From: Albula goreensis
Lineage: Eukaryota; Chordata; Actinopteri; Albuliformes; Albulidae
Direction: 5' to 3'
DNA length: 64,000 nucleotides
Assembly (NCBI GenBank): GCA_022829145.1
Contig: CM040745.1
Span: forward strand, 40,648,144 to 40,712,143
The position numbers were made by a program, and so were the translations under genes. This document shows positions 34,991 to 46,045 of the stretch, in pieces. The notes below the pieces were generated by a model. The model ran no database searches, was not told the origin of the DNA, and saw only the letters and a list, made by a program, of their open reading frames with translations. The stretch's first letter is position 1, and every line of letters starts with the position of its first letter.

Positions 34991-37611
34991 GCCATCCCGG
35001 TCCAACATTAAAAGACCCAGAAAAGGGGAAGTCAAATTACGGCCCAACTGTCCTTCGTGACACAGCGGCAGGAGTGGCCACTGGGCCTGGTGGTGAATGG
35101 AAGAGGAAACACAACAAAAGTTCAACAAAAAAGGGCCAAAGGCCATTTATTTACCCCTTTTGGGGAAAAAGGAAACACAACAAATGGAATTAAATAGAGA
35201 TGGGCGAAATGAAACGGTGCTCTGAAGCTGTGTTGAATCATTCGAAGCAGCTGTGTTTCAGCACACTGCTCCAGAGCCCCAACCAAAGCATGGTCCTACC
35301 ATCAACACATTTCCTACTTGACGTAACGGACAAGATCAAATGTGGAGCGTTTCCGACAGTTTACAGCGTCACAAGAAAAGTTAATTATGTTGTGTATTTA
35401 ATCAACAACTCATTATTGACAGTGTTTATTTCTTGTCTATCATGTTTGTTGCAGTTTTCTCTTGTTTCATAAATTCCCCAGTGAGTACAGAAAAAGTGAA
35501 TAAAATCATGATAACTATGTGTGGAGGTGGTGTTTAAATGTTACAGGGTATCAAACTGTGAGGTTTATGAACTCCAAACGCTGTCTGGAGTTCATAACCT
35601 TGATAATATTCAAAGGCTTCTGACGTAATTTGAAACATTGGCTGAAGCTAGAATTCCTGTTAGGTTTTTTTTTTTTTTGTGCATCAATGGACCTCTCAAA
35701 GACAAAAAGTGAAATATCCCATAGAAGGCTATACCCATGCTAATAGTTGTTGGTTGTCAGAACACTGTCAGAACCTTAAATAAAATATTCCTTGAAACTT
35801 TGACCTATTTTCTTAATGTTCCTTGCACGTTATTTACAAGGATTTACCTGGAATGTTTCCTTGTGGCTGTAACATAACTTGTTCCGAACCATGTGGAATG
35901 TTAGAATGTTAATGGCATGTTTACATTATAACATTATGCCAAACCCCACTGAAACATACCTATATTTCCCCCTATCTTATGGGTCAATTTTCGATTAGCT
36001 GGGGCCAGGGTATTCTTGGAATAAGACACTACATAAGTAATTTAATAACTACAAATAACGCACATAACCTTGAGATCTTCGTGAAAACGTATAGTTTTCT
36101 GCAAAATTCTAAGTAATTTCTGTTTCGGGAAATTAAATGTATAATTCTGTAAGATAACATTTGTACCACTTGCAACATATTTGTACATTCAAGAAGTTCA
36201 CATAAATTGGAAGACAGGACCATACCTTTGTGGGGAAAAGTAAAAAAAAAAAAGTACATATATATTTCTGACATCTAAACGTGGAAATGAGAGGGGAAAA
36301 CATCATACATACAAGATGATGCTTGCATGATGGAATCTCGGACCATTTTGATCTGGTCACCCGACTAATGTGCCATGTCAGCACTGCACCCAGTCGTTGG
36401 AAAATTCCGGAAAACGTCCTTAACAAATCCTTCGACAAATCAAGTTGGTAGAATAGCTTTTGTGTCGAGTCTGACAGTTGAGGGGAAAGAGATCATGTTA
36501 ATTACTTAGCTGACCGCATCAATGCGTCCTTGTTCATTAGCAAATCAAACATCACCTCTGAATTTTACAGTAGCTACACACATAGGCTACCTATCTATTA
36601 ACAGGTGCATTAACTGTAAGTAATTATTGTCCTGACTTATAGCACCGCATTTGCTTCAGAATGGGTAGGTTATAGTTGGGGTAGTTACAGTTATCTCGAT
36701 GTTACTTAGCTTCACTGGTTAGCTACCGGTAGTTTGTTTTCTACAACATGATTTAACAACTGTGTTAAATGTGCTTTGTAATTAGTAAGTTCTATATTGG
36801 TTGTTTTCATCGTGTTTTTGGTTTTTCGGTAAGCATAAGCTTACAGCGACGTTGCCCATTATTTTTAATATTGGAATTCCATGAGAAGAACTTTGATCTC
36901 CGCTATGGATGGTTTTTTATTTAATCTTTTCTTTGCCACCTTTCTATGCTGTCTGCAACGGAATTCCAAGCTCCTGTGGTACTCCTGGGGCGTCAAGAAA
37001 ACCATAGGAGTGGTGCTAAACACCACATCTATGAACGCGCTTCTCATTTATGATCGAGTGATAGTTATTAATCAACATATGTACGTTATTCCACATCAAA
37101 GTTTGAAAAATAGGGCAGATTTTGTTAGTTTGTTTCAGATTACGCATAAATAAACACACAGTTTTAGGAATATATTGATAAATGAGACCCAATGTGTCCA
37201 ACAATTCGGAAGCCAAGACAAAAATGACTATATGCTATTCTTCAACTAGTATTACAATATCTATCGCAGTGACATTCACAAATGTGTGTGTGTGTTTAGT
37301 TTTGTTATCTATCTGCGTTTATTTTTTTTACGACAGCAAAAATCACGTTGTAGGCTGTGCTTCACGTTTGATAATATGGCTTTCTCTTGCAAGCTACATG
37401 CGGCATAATAACCAGAAGCAAATAACCTGTTTTAAAGTTGTTCCTACTTTATGAAAGCCTGTTTATTATACTGAGGGACTATTTTATTGTTTATATCCAG
37501 ATACTAATGTCCAATTCTTCAAATCAAAAGCAAGTTTTCCAAACAGTTCATTATTCCCATGAGTCAACTGACAAAGTGTTTAGTAGCTGTTGTGATTGTT
37601 CCAAAATATCA
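34991..37611. other. No gene recognised
   Basis: AT-rich sequence. A 15-bp-arm hairpin at 35561-35600 is listed separately. The overlapping open frames at 36865-37153 on both strands have no supported similarity. Confidence 0.4.
35561..35600. repeat. Small hairpin (15-bp arms, 9-nt loop)
   Basis: AGGTTTATGAACTCCA (35561-35576) is the inverse of TGGAGTTCATAACCT (35586-35600) with one bulged base. It may be the core of a foldback repeat. Confidence 0.6.
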
Positions 37612-37830
37612 GGTGCGTCAGTGTTTCGAGACATTCCTATTTTTTCAGTGTGAATTAACGGTGCAGTGTTTGGAAACAGTTTTAAGAGTTTCGAAGTGTC
37701 AGATGACGTGGCAGTTTTCCAAAGCGTCTTAACTGTTCCTAGAGTTGGCTGCATTTGTGTTTCGAGACGGTCCTAATTCTTTCAAAGTGTCAATTAATGG
37801 TGTAGTGTTTTGAAACAGTTTTAATTGTTT
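37612..37830. repeat. Degenerate direct repeat, ~140-bp step
   Basis: A segment starting GTGTTTCGAGACATTCCTAT at about 37620 recurs at about 37758 (GTGTTTCGAGACGGTCCTAA). Both are followed by a GTGTCAATTAA-type word and TTTGAAACAGTTTTAA. Two diverged tandem copies are present, perhaps with a third partial one to the left. Confidence 0.65.
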
Positions 37831-37989
37831 CTTTCTTTTAATTGACTGCACTGTTAATCGAGGCCTTGACACAATTGCAATGTATTAAATACTTAGATGT
37901 TGCTTCGTTCAGCGTTTCATGGTTCTGTTTAGACTCCTTTCCTTTGACCTTTCCTTCTCTTTTGACTGTTTCCCATTCTCCTTTCATTG

Positions 37990-39480
37990 GTCATCCCATT
38001 GTTCTTACTTTCCATTCTCCTTGTTGCGGTCTTCATGTAAACATGTTGGATGCTTCCTTTTACATGTTTCACAGACACTTCTTTCACAGTTCTTTGAATG
38101 GTGTCCTGGTTTCAAACATCCAAAACACAACCCTTTTGTTTGTACAAATTTGACTTTTTCTGCAACTGATTTGTCCATGAACTTCCGACATGTGTGAATG
38201 CCATGGTTGTGAGAAACAAAAGACACACCCCTTAACATCTGTTTTTTCTTCAGAGATGCTTGCCAGCACCTTTCCACCAATGCTTCGAATCTTTGGTGTC
38301 TTCATCTTTTCGCCATCACTAGACTTGAGTGTGTAGAGAGGTCACCGGGTTGCAAGCTATCTTGACTTCCTGCGTGACAAACTCAACAAATTGGCTGAAG
38401 CTAGGGAATGCCTTGCTTGCTCCTTCTCTCGATAACCTTTCTGTTCCATCTGGCTATCAACCAATCAGGAAGCTTGGTGAGTATTCTTTGGTTTTTACCA
38501 GAATCATTTAGGATCTCAAGACTCTTAATCTGAGACATTGCTGCTTGACAGCCTCAAAGGAAATCTGAGAACTCTCTTAGCTCAATGCTATCCTTGGGTC
38601 CTATCTTAGGCCATGAGGTGACTTATCCCTTAAGGCTTTAGCAATCATGAAGGAGTTGCCATACCTTTCTTCCAGGATGTCCCATGCTGAATGGTAGGCT
38701 GCATCAGTGCCTAACAAGAAATAACTCTCAACTGCCTTTTTTGTTGGTCCGCTAACATACTTGCTGAGGTAATAGACTTTCTCATTCACTGGGAATGAGA
38801 AATGTTTGAAAAGACATTTTACAATCCTTATACTTCAGTGGGTCTCTACTGAAAACAGAAGGCTCTGGTACTGGGAGACGGCTTACATTGATGGACTCTG
38901 CTATTGCTTCAGCAAGTGCTGTAGGGCTACCCACCTGTGAAGCTCTAATAGCAGGTTCTTCTCTTATGGCGGTTTGTGTCATCATAGCAGGTTGTGCATG
39001 TATGGCATCTTGTGGTGGTGCCACGTGATGAACTGAAGGACTTCTGAGTTAAGTGCAGGCTTATCCTGCATGTGCTTACAGTGATGGAGCAACTCTGACA
39101 TTTCTTCGTCTGAGCTCACTTTTTGTTCATACACTTGCAGTGGTGTCTTTGCAGCAGTCATCGTCTTAACTGACTGTAAGCGCTCTATCTGCCTGTGTTT
39201 TTCTTCTAATGTGCTTTGTCTTGCAGCATTTTCTGCTTCTTGTTATGCAAGCCTCTGTCTGTTCTCAGCTTCAAGGGTTTCAAGCTCTTGATTCTCACAT
39301 TCTATTTTTTGTAAAACTTTCAAGGTGGCTTGGGTTGCAGCTAGCTCCACTGCAGCTTCTTGTTTCCTTACAGAGGACAGGCTAGAGCATCCGGATCTTA
39401 TGCTTGAACTGCTTGCAGAACTTGGACCTTGAGAGCTGGAACTGGACCGCTGAGATGATGCAAATGAGAACACAGAGCCA
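37990..39480 (-). pseudogene. BEL/Pao retrotransposon gag fossil
   Basis: On the minus strand the order is: a serine-rich start and coiled coil with 'SVRKQEAAVELAATQATLKVL' (39473-39243); 'SRLPVPEPSVFSRDPLKY' (about 38880-38830); 'KVYYLSKYVSGPTKKAVESYF' (38780-38720) with 'AWDILEERYGN'; and 'KGLCFGCLKPGHHSKNC' (about 38130-38080), a zinc knuckle followed by a second Cys/His cluster. This is the layout of BEL-type gag. Stops and frameshifts occur between blocks, and no protease, RT or integrase follows to the left. The protein would have packaged element RNA. Confidence 0.75.
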
Positions 39481-39725
39481 GTCTCAGTCCAGTATTGGTT
39501 CCGCTAGATATACACTCATGTTTTTTTAATTATAATATATGAATTAACATAAAATATTCCTTTATAAATTAACGTAAATTATTCTGAATTTTAACTCAAA
39601 TCAATAAATGAACTTAAATTGTATTGCAGACTCTTGTAGATATAGGAAGGATTTTAAAAGCAACATCTAGACAACAGAGGGTGATGGGATATGCAATGAT
39701 AATGGGTTGTGTAAGTTGAATTTTA

Positions 39726-40545
39726 ATAGAAAACAGGAACCACCGCATGTCACGAAGAGGAACTGCCGGACGACAGGGGCGTGAATGAAGAAAGAGTCAG
39801 ATCAATGAGCCAGTCAGAAGGAAGCAACGCCCCAGGAAACTATTCCATGTCCGGTATTATAAAAACACTGGGTCAGGGAAGTATAGTCAGTCAGACTTTG
39901 TGAACTGACACACTCAGTCTGTGTCTGTTTGTCAGGGACAGGAGGATCTCGACCCAGAGCTCTGTTTGCTTTATTCATTTACTGCTTAATAAAACGAAGG
40001 ATTGGTGACCAAATATCTTCTCCTATCGCTTCATTCAAGAACACAGAGATTTTTGTCTCACACAGAATAGCGAGAATATTGAGTAGAATGGGCGGAAATC
40101 CAACACTCTGATGGCAGCTACACCAAGACTTTTACAACCAACTTTCCCTGCTGTTCGATGAAGAACGCTCATTGACTTACGGTGCCCTTACTGACTGCTC
40201 TTGTGTGCCTCCTTGTAGATTCCGTTTCAGCTGAGAGACACAACAACCTGGGGGTTCCGAAGTTGCCTTTCCCTGCCACCCGCCTTCCTGTGAGATAGTG
40301 GAGGACGCTAAGCTTTGTTTTCACTAAAGAACTGTGATTACTTAACTCCCTTGTGTTTCCCTTTGTGTGATTTTCATTCTAGTTTACCCCGGTGTGTCTC
40401 GTATGTTCCTCATTTTTGAAAAGTCTTTGTTCTGTTTTGCAATTGTGTTAATAAATCCAGCTATGGCTGACTCTTTGTGCTAACTACTCTCCAGTCTTGT
40501 GCTTCTTGCCGCCCCATTCAAACCATCCAACCAAACATGGTGTCA
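39726..40545 (+). mobile_element. LTR-like sequence(s), plus orientation
   Basis: A TATAAAA box lies at about 39858 and an AATAAAA signal about 130 bp later, followed by a GT/T-rich tract, as in the U3-R-U5 of an LTR. A second AATAAA lies at about 40451. Near 40537 'ACATGGTGTCACAC' resembles the junction of an LTR end (CA) with a TGGTGTCA primer-binding site. The region may be one or two LTRs of an element other than the neighbouring minus-strand BEL gag. Precise ends and target duplications were not found. Confidence 0.4.
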
Positions 40546-40682
40546 CACAATCCAAAGACAACATCACCCTCAACTCCACAAAATATTTTCCACATACCAG
40601 GTCATTTTGAGGCCAGACTGGTTTTTCTTTCCACTGTGTACAATTGACCAATTGTTGCTTTCTCCATGTGACATAGATTCAC

Positions 40683-41185
40683 GCGCTGGTCTCTGTTGGT
40701 GGTACTGCTGTGTGGCTGGTCTCTCTTGGTTGTGATGTTGTTGTGGGGCTGGTCTCTCTTGGCGGTTGTTTTTACGGTATTCTGATCTATTCTGATCAGC
40801 ATCTGAGTTGGTATCTACAAAAAGGACATTTAAATAAAGCCATTTCGAGCTCTTATCCAGCAAGTTGTTTTTACGACTTATCTATTCTGCAAAGCATCTC
40901 TCCTGGTGGTGATGTTGTTATCGGGCTGGTCTCTCCTGGCGGTGATGTTGTTATCGGGCTGGTCTCTCCTGGTGGTGATGTTGTTATCGGGCTGGTCTCT
41001 CTTGGTGGTGATGTTGTGATGGGGCTGGTCTGTCTTGGCTGTGATATTGTTATGGGCTGGTCTGTCTTGGCAGTGATATTGTTATGGGGCTGGTCTCTCT
41101 TGGCAGTGATGTTGTTATGGGGCTGGTCTCTCTTGGCGTTCATGCTGGAATGGAACTGGTCTGTCTTGGCTGTCCAGCTGCTATG
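40683..41185. repeat. 33-bp minisatellite in two blocks
   Basis: A 33-bp unit beginning GGCTGGTCTCTC and ending TGATGTTGTTATG is repeated about 2.7 times at 40683-40771 and about 8.5 times at 40897-41180. Because 33 is a multiple of three and the unit has no stop in several frames, long open frames exist on both strands (11-residue repeats); these are most simply by-products of the array. Both blocks are followed by similar unique sequence including AATAAAGCCATTTC (40834 and 41228) and GCAAGTTGTTTT, so a larger unit was duplicated. Confidence 0.85.
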
Positions 41186-41239
41186 CTGACTGCACTGTGT
41201 TAGTATCTGCAAAAGAGGCAGACCAAATAAAGCCATTTC

Positions 41240-42420
41240 CTAAAGGAAAATGTGCTTCTTTTCAGAGCAAGTTGTTTTCAGGGTATTCTGTACATAATAA
41301 TCTTATCATATAATAATCCAAGTGTTTTGAATACAAGGCTACATCTTGTAGTTTTGGAAAATGACATGTTAAACAAATAACCACACTTCAGGCAAGATTA
41401 AGAAATAAACACAGACAGAGGAGCACACAAAAACATATCACACCAGGAGAAAAACTACAAATACTGAACAATTTGTTTTCTTTTTTTGACTTGCTTAATT
41501 TGCATAAGATTGCATTCTTCCAAATTGCCCATTCCTCTCTATACTGTTCTATACACAGTTAGACTCAGGTGAAGTAAAGGATATGGCTGCACAACATATA
41601 CGTTTTTCACTTTCACTAGGTCTATGGCTATATCATATTTAACAACATATAACCGCTTCTATTTGGTTTGACAATCCAAATGGTTAGGGAATTTTTTTAA
41701 GGGAATTGTTAACTGAGCTGGAGTAGACAAGTTTTAAGAGGAGCAGTGGAAAGGCGGTAGGAGGACCAAGGGGAGAAAAAGTAGGGAGGGAATTATTTAT
41801 TTAATTATTAAACAAATAATTAAAATTACTTTAATTATTATTTATTTAGTTATTTAAACAAATAATTAAACTAACTTGTTTAATAAAATGACAATGGAAA
41901 TCATTTCTTTTTAAGTTTTGCTCTCATTTGGTAACTCGTTGACTGGACCCATTTTAGCAACATACTGAAAGCTGAAAAAACAACTGTGTCCACTTTAAAA
42001 TGCATTCAACGTTGTTAGGCATACTGTTATTGCAACATGGGCAACTTATTATGCACTGGCTAGCTATGTTGTCACTCGGCAGAGCGAAGTTGACATGGTG
42101 GGGCTACTTTGGTATTTCTGTCTGGCTGGCTATCACATCTCGTCATCCACCTAAGTACTTTTTACACGAGTTGATGTTCGCTTTCAGATTTGAGGCAAAG
42201 TAACGATAACAACGCGAAGGATGCTACGTTAGTTAGCTAATTGGTGACCTTCGGTTGCCCACAATCAGAATAACATAACTATTATCCAGTTAGCTTGCTA
42301 CCTAAGTTAAATATCTTTCCAGATATGATTCCACAGACATTGTTCAAAAGGTCTCCAGCCACACACGTTTACCTGTTAGCCAACAACTAGGTGCTAGGTA
42401 TCTGCTGGATGCCTGCCTGA
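41240..42420. other. No gene recognised
   Basis: AT-rich sequence, with a TAATTATTT-rich low-complexity tract at about 41790-41880. No coding evidence. Confidence 0.5.
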
Positions 42421-42424
42421 TTCA

Positions 42425-42780
42425 TTGATATTGATAACATCACCGCTACAGGTTTGTCCAGTGGGTTCACTTTCCTCTCGGTCATCCCGCGTCTGTCTCG
42501 GGGCCGAGTTTTATCGGGTAATAATCCCCAACATTTTGATAAAATACCCCAGATGTGGACGTAGACGCGTAGTCCATTGCGATTTTGTTATCTCAGGACA
42601 AACACCTTACCGGCAACGGATGAGGGACAAACCGCGCAGTGGAAATGAGAGGATGAAAAACGCAATCCCGTTTTTATTCAACCAATTTCTCCACTGTTAA
42701 CTGAGCGGTTGCAGTTGCGTTGACAAACAGATTAGGTTATGCATTTTGTCTTGCTACAATGGAGTACACCCGAAGGCTAG
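42425..42780 (+). promoter_or_regulatory. CpG-richer stretch with a possible first coding exon
   Basis: CpG dinucleotides are locally common (around 42480-42520, 42555-42640), unlike the flanks. At 42759-42780 an ATG in reasonable context starts MEYTRRL and runs into a strong donor, GGCTAG|GTGAGT (42781). This could be a promoter with a 22-nt coding start exon ending in phase 1. It does not fit the phase-0 exons 2-4 of the gene at 43596; it could only join the phase-1 exon at 44816 or a gene outside the window. Weakly supported. Confidence 0.25.
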
Positions 42781-43439
42781 GTGAGTGTCGCTCATAATGA
42801 CTGAACCGATTAAAATGAATTATTTAAACATAACATCTGTAATGTATGGGTGTCCCATGGACTTTAGAGGTATGTATAAGGACGTAATACTGAGATATGC
42901 ATATTTTTGTAATTTTTAATTCATTTCATTTAATTTTCTTTCCTTTTCCAACAGTCCACTTCAACTGGAAACATATATTTGCAATCAAAAGAATGAAAAA
43001 TGTATAATCACTGAACGGAATAGCTTTATTTTTCCTAAGGGGAATTCTGGTGAAGTGGTCCTCATACAAGAAATAAATAATTTACATGAATAAACTACAT
43101 AGCTATTATTACAAACTAGACATCAAGAATTGTACTAAGAAAATCCAGACGACATAAAAATCAGAAAAATAAATTAAGCATTTAATTTAGCAGGTGCTGT
43201 TGATCCGTGCGTTTTATGCCAACTTCAGTCAAGTCATCCAGTCACGCCTCCACAAATCAGACACGTAACAAGCTCACCGACTTCCAAACTGAGGACATAA
43301 TGTTGAAATAATAATATTATGTACTATTATTTCGGAAATAGCCTATAGCGTCAAGTTTGTAAATTAATTGCAAAGTGGTTCGATTCCAGTGGGAATCACA
43401 GTAACAGACGGCGGACAGATTTGTCTCCTTGGCAGGCTC

Positions 43440-43570
43440 GAACCGTTTCCTCAGTTGGATTGCCAGTAGCTACGTCACGCCATAGCACCACGTGACGCCA
43501 CAGTGACGTCACAGTGGAAACAGGAGTCCCGGAATTGTATAAATGAAGCAAATATTCAGGGAAAAAAGCA
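43440..43570 (+). promoter_or_regulatory. Promoter with CRE/E-box cluster and TATA box
   Basis: A palindromic cAMP-response element TGACGTCA lies at 43504-43511. Upstream are a CACGTG E-box overlapping a GTGACG half-site (about 43490-43497) and another half-site, ACGTCA (about 43473). TATAAAT follows at 43538-43544, about 27 bp after the CRE. The expected transcription start is thus near 43565-43570, leaving a 5' UTR of about 30 nt before the ATG at 43596. The spacing fits an inducible, CREB/ATF-type promoter; regulation is inferred. Confidence 0.6.
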
Positions 43571-43595
43571 AGATTTTCTTCGAGGACTCGAAGAA

Positions 43596-44500
43596 ATGGC
43601 TGACGGTATGGATTACCTGGAGGATATTCGATTCCTGTTTGATGCTGAGCAGGATACAGTAAGTTCTGCACTACACACCATGTGCTTGATCTGGTCAAAC
43701 CCAATAAAACCAGCTCATTTTTTACACTGCACTTTCATTCATGTATGATGGATGCCACACTCAAAAGACAGATTTACAGAATTGTAAATCAAGCAATCGT
43801 TCAGGAAAATAGACAACATTTTATTGTTTGAGGGTTTGCATTTATTGGAGGATTTAGCAAGTATTGATATTCATCAAAAATATGCACGGTACGATGTTCA
43901 TCAATACATGAAAAACCATTTTTAAAATCAGTACAGCTAAAAGCTGAATACCTTTGCTTTTTATTTTAGATGACTGATGAGGTTGTAGAAACCGACATGG
44001 AGGATTACCTGGAGGACATTCGATTCCTGTTTGAGCAGGATACAGTAAGTTCTATTCTACACAGTACACACCATGTGCTCTGTCTGGTCAAACACAATAA
44101 AACCAGCTCATACTTCACATTGCACTTTCACTCATTTATGATGCCACACTAAACAGTCAGATTCATAAAGTCAGCAAGTCAAGCAGTTATACAGGAAAAA
44201 TAGGCAATATTTTATTCTTTGAGAATTTGCATGTATTGGGTGATTTAGTAAGTATTTATATTCTTGTTAAAATCCCTAAGCTAAGATGTTTATCAATAAA
44301 GTATGAACCATTTTTAAACTCTGTACAGCATACCTTACATCAAAAAGTTGAATACCTTTGCTTTTTATTTTAGATGGATGCAGATGATTACCTGGAGGAC
44401 ATTCGTTTCCTGTTCGATACTGTAAGTACTGTGCTACGCACCATGCGCTCGGCCTGGTCAAAAACAATAAAAGAGCCTGAACATTAGCCACACTAAATAG
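43596..44500 (+). repeat. Three-copy exon-intron tandem duplication within the gene
   Basis: Introns 1 and 2 are plainly homologous. Both begin GTAAGTTCT, both contain 'CACCATGTGCT', 'TCTGGTCAAAC', 'AATAAAACCAGCTCAT' and 'CATTTTTAAA', and both end CCTTTGCTTTTTATTTTAG. The start of intron 3 (44422-44490) repeats the first part of this pattern. Step length is 374 bp (exon 1 to 2) and 404 bp (2 to 3). The unit duplicated twice, so protein length in this gene could vary by a motif per unit. Confidence 0.85.
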
Positions 44501-44904
44501 ACAGATTGTTATGGCTGTAATATTGGCATTCTGAAGCTGGTGAGCAGAGCTAATACTGATGAAATGTTACAAGCAGTGTATATATCTTGTGCCATGTGTG
44601 ATTGCAGGCTTCCCTGGATGAGAATGAGACTGCAGCAGGCGATGCAAAGGCAGTCAAGGGGGTGAAGGTCTTCGTTCAGAGTGAGTCACTCATACTGCCT
44701 TCTAGTGGACAGGGTTGGTAGTGTGCTATAAACATTTGTAAGCCACGAGTGTGCTTCAATATAAGGATATCAAGAATATGGGTATTAAAAGGAGTCTCTC
44801 CCTGGTCTTTTGTAGAGCTGAAGAAAGGCGTGAAGAAGTTCTGCAGCCGCTTTGTGCAGACCGTGAGACGTGGCCTCTGCTGCTGCGTCTCTGTGGAGGA
44901 GTAA
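43596..44904 (+). CDS. Unrecognised small protein gene with tandemly duplicated exons (five exons, ~115 aa)
   Basis: Coding exons: 43596-43658, 43970-44044, 44374-44421, 44608-44680 and 44816-44904 (TAA at 44902-44904). Every intron starts GTAAGT or GTGAGT and ends in AG after a T-rich tract. Exons 1-3 are all phase 0, exon 4 ends in phase 1, and the frame stays open throughout. Exons 1-3 are related: each encodes DYLEDIRFLF, followed in 1 and 2 by an EQDT-type ending. Exon 4 is acidic then valine/lysine-rich. Exon 5 is strongly basic (LKKGVKKFCSRFVQTVRRG) with CCC near the end. There is no signal peptide or membrane segment. An acidic repeated N-terminus with a basic amphipathic C-terminus could bind itself or a partner, and the cysteines could be acylated; both are guesses. 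I do not recognise the family. Confidence 0.65.
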
Positions 44905-45480
44905 GGCGTAAAGATCCATGCACACTTTCCCGATGTTTCACAAGAGCCGCACTTTATGTGAACAGGTGAGAATTCCTATTCACTGCTGACACCACGGTTC
45001 TGCTACTCAAAACACAGTGAGCGAATGGGGGACCTTCCATAACTCAAACTCTGGTATAATTTATTGGATCAGAAGTGATTCCTGTCTGTTTTAGGCCAGT
45101 ACATTTAACAAGAATCACTGGCCGTGATTCTTTGTGGTGGTGCATCTCTAAATCAGTTTTTTGTAGCGGTGTAAAAGGAAGGAGCTGAGCATGAAATAAT
45201 GGGCATGTGTCTTTTTTTTTAGATTCCGTCATTCTGGATAAATGAGGTAGTAAGTAATTTATCGGGACACCAAGGTATGTAACTCATGGTATCAAGGTAA
45301 TTCATTTTTGGGGACCTCAAGATACACCACTCATAGCGTCTCTGATAATTACAGCCAGATAATTACAGCCAGGAAAAAAGGGAAAAGTCCAAAAAGAAGG
45401 TTGTCAAATGAAAATGAAATGACATCAGCATGCTGGAAATCAGTCAAGAACCGAGTTCAGAGTGCTTTAGAACAAGGACC

Positions 45481-46045
45481 TACTAACCTGTGTTGTTTCA
45501 CCATTCAACGCCTCACATCGAGACAACTGCCCCCAAGCAGCGGTGTACTTCCTGGTTGTGCCCCAGAAGAATTTTCCAAGAATCAGTGCGGCAGAGGAAG
45601 ACCGAGCTCAAATGGATGCAGGTAGCATATGCGTGTCTGTTCGTGTGGTTTGACAGTGCGTGTGGCTATTTGTGCATTGTGTGTGTTGTGTCGTTTTGTA
45701 TTTCTGTGGTGGAGGTTTTCAGTAAACCTTTTTGCAGAGCTTGCATAGTGTTTAAAAAGCCTTAATAATAGCAACTTCATTTAATGAAATAAAATTGTAT
45801 GAATAATTTTGTCTTGAACCAATCGGAATGCTGTCAGCACGACTGCTTCTTCCCCACAGTTCCTCTTTTTCCACAGATACTTATATTTCCACTCGTCAAG
45901 GACTTTGAAGCTGACTTGTATGGTTTCTCTTTGTATTTTTGTTTTTCTGCACAGCTCGCGGATCGGACATCGGGACAGGCGGAAACATCTTAACCAACGG
46001 ACAAGTGTGCATGGATGCTTTTTATCATTAAATATATACTAAAAA
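45481..46045 (+). other. Possible 3' exons (untranslated or alternative C-terminus) and poly(A) signal
   Basis: A perfect branch-point word TACTAAC (45481-45487) precedes an AG at 45521-45522. The 99-nt segment 45523-45621 follows and ends with a CAG|GTAGCA donor. A pyrimidine tract and ACAG acceptor (45954) precede a final segment with ATTAAA at 46027-46032. Exon 5 of the gene has its own donor (AACAG|GTGAGA at 44966). If joined, these would be 3' UTR beyond the TAA at 44904, or an alternative C-terminus if exon 5 is skipped or spliced differently. All three frames of the 99-nt segment are open, so the frame cannot be settled. Confidence 0.35.

Noticed and set aside
36865-37153. Overlapping open frames on both strands (60 and 90 codons)
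   Set aside because: No recognisable family, splice sites or conservation evidence; one could be a relic but cannot be supported.
40871-41236. 121-codon open frame with 11-residue repeats on the minus strand
   Set aside because: It is the translation of a 33-bp minisatellite that is also open on the plus strand; no splice or promoter context.
43385-43410. tRNA T-arm-like word GTGGTTCGATTCC
   Set aside because: Only one T-stem side fits well and no D-arm, anticodon arm or acceptor stem can be placed upstream.
43396-43704. 102-codon minus-strand frame over the promoter and exon 1
   Set aside because: It overlaps the plus-strand gene start and has no features of its own.
44751-44969. 72-codon frame overlapping exon 5 of the candidate gene in another phase
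   Set aside because: The exon 4/5 junction fixes the other phase, which continues an open frame from exon 1; this one is a shadow unless splicing differs.
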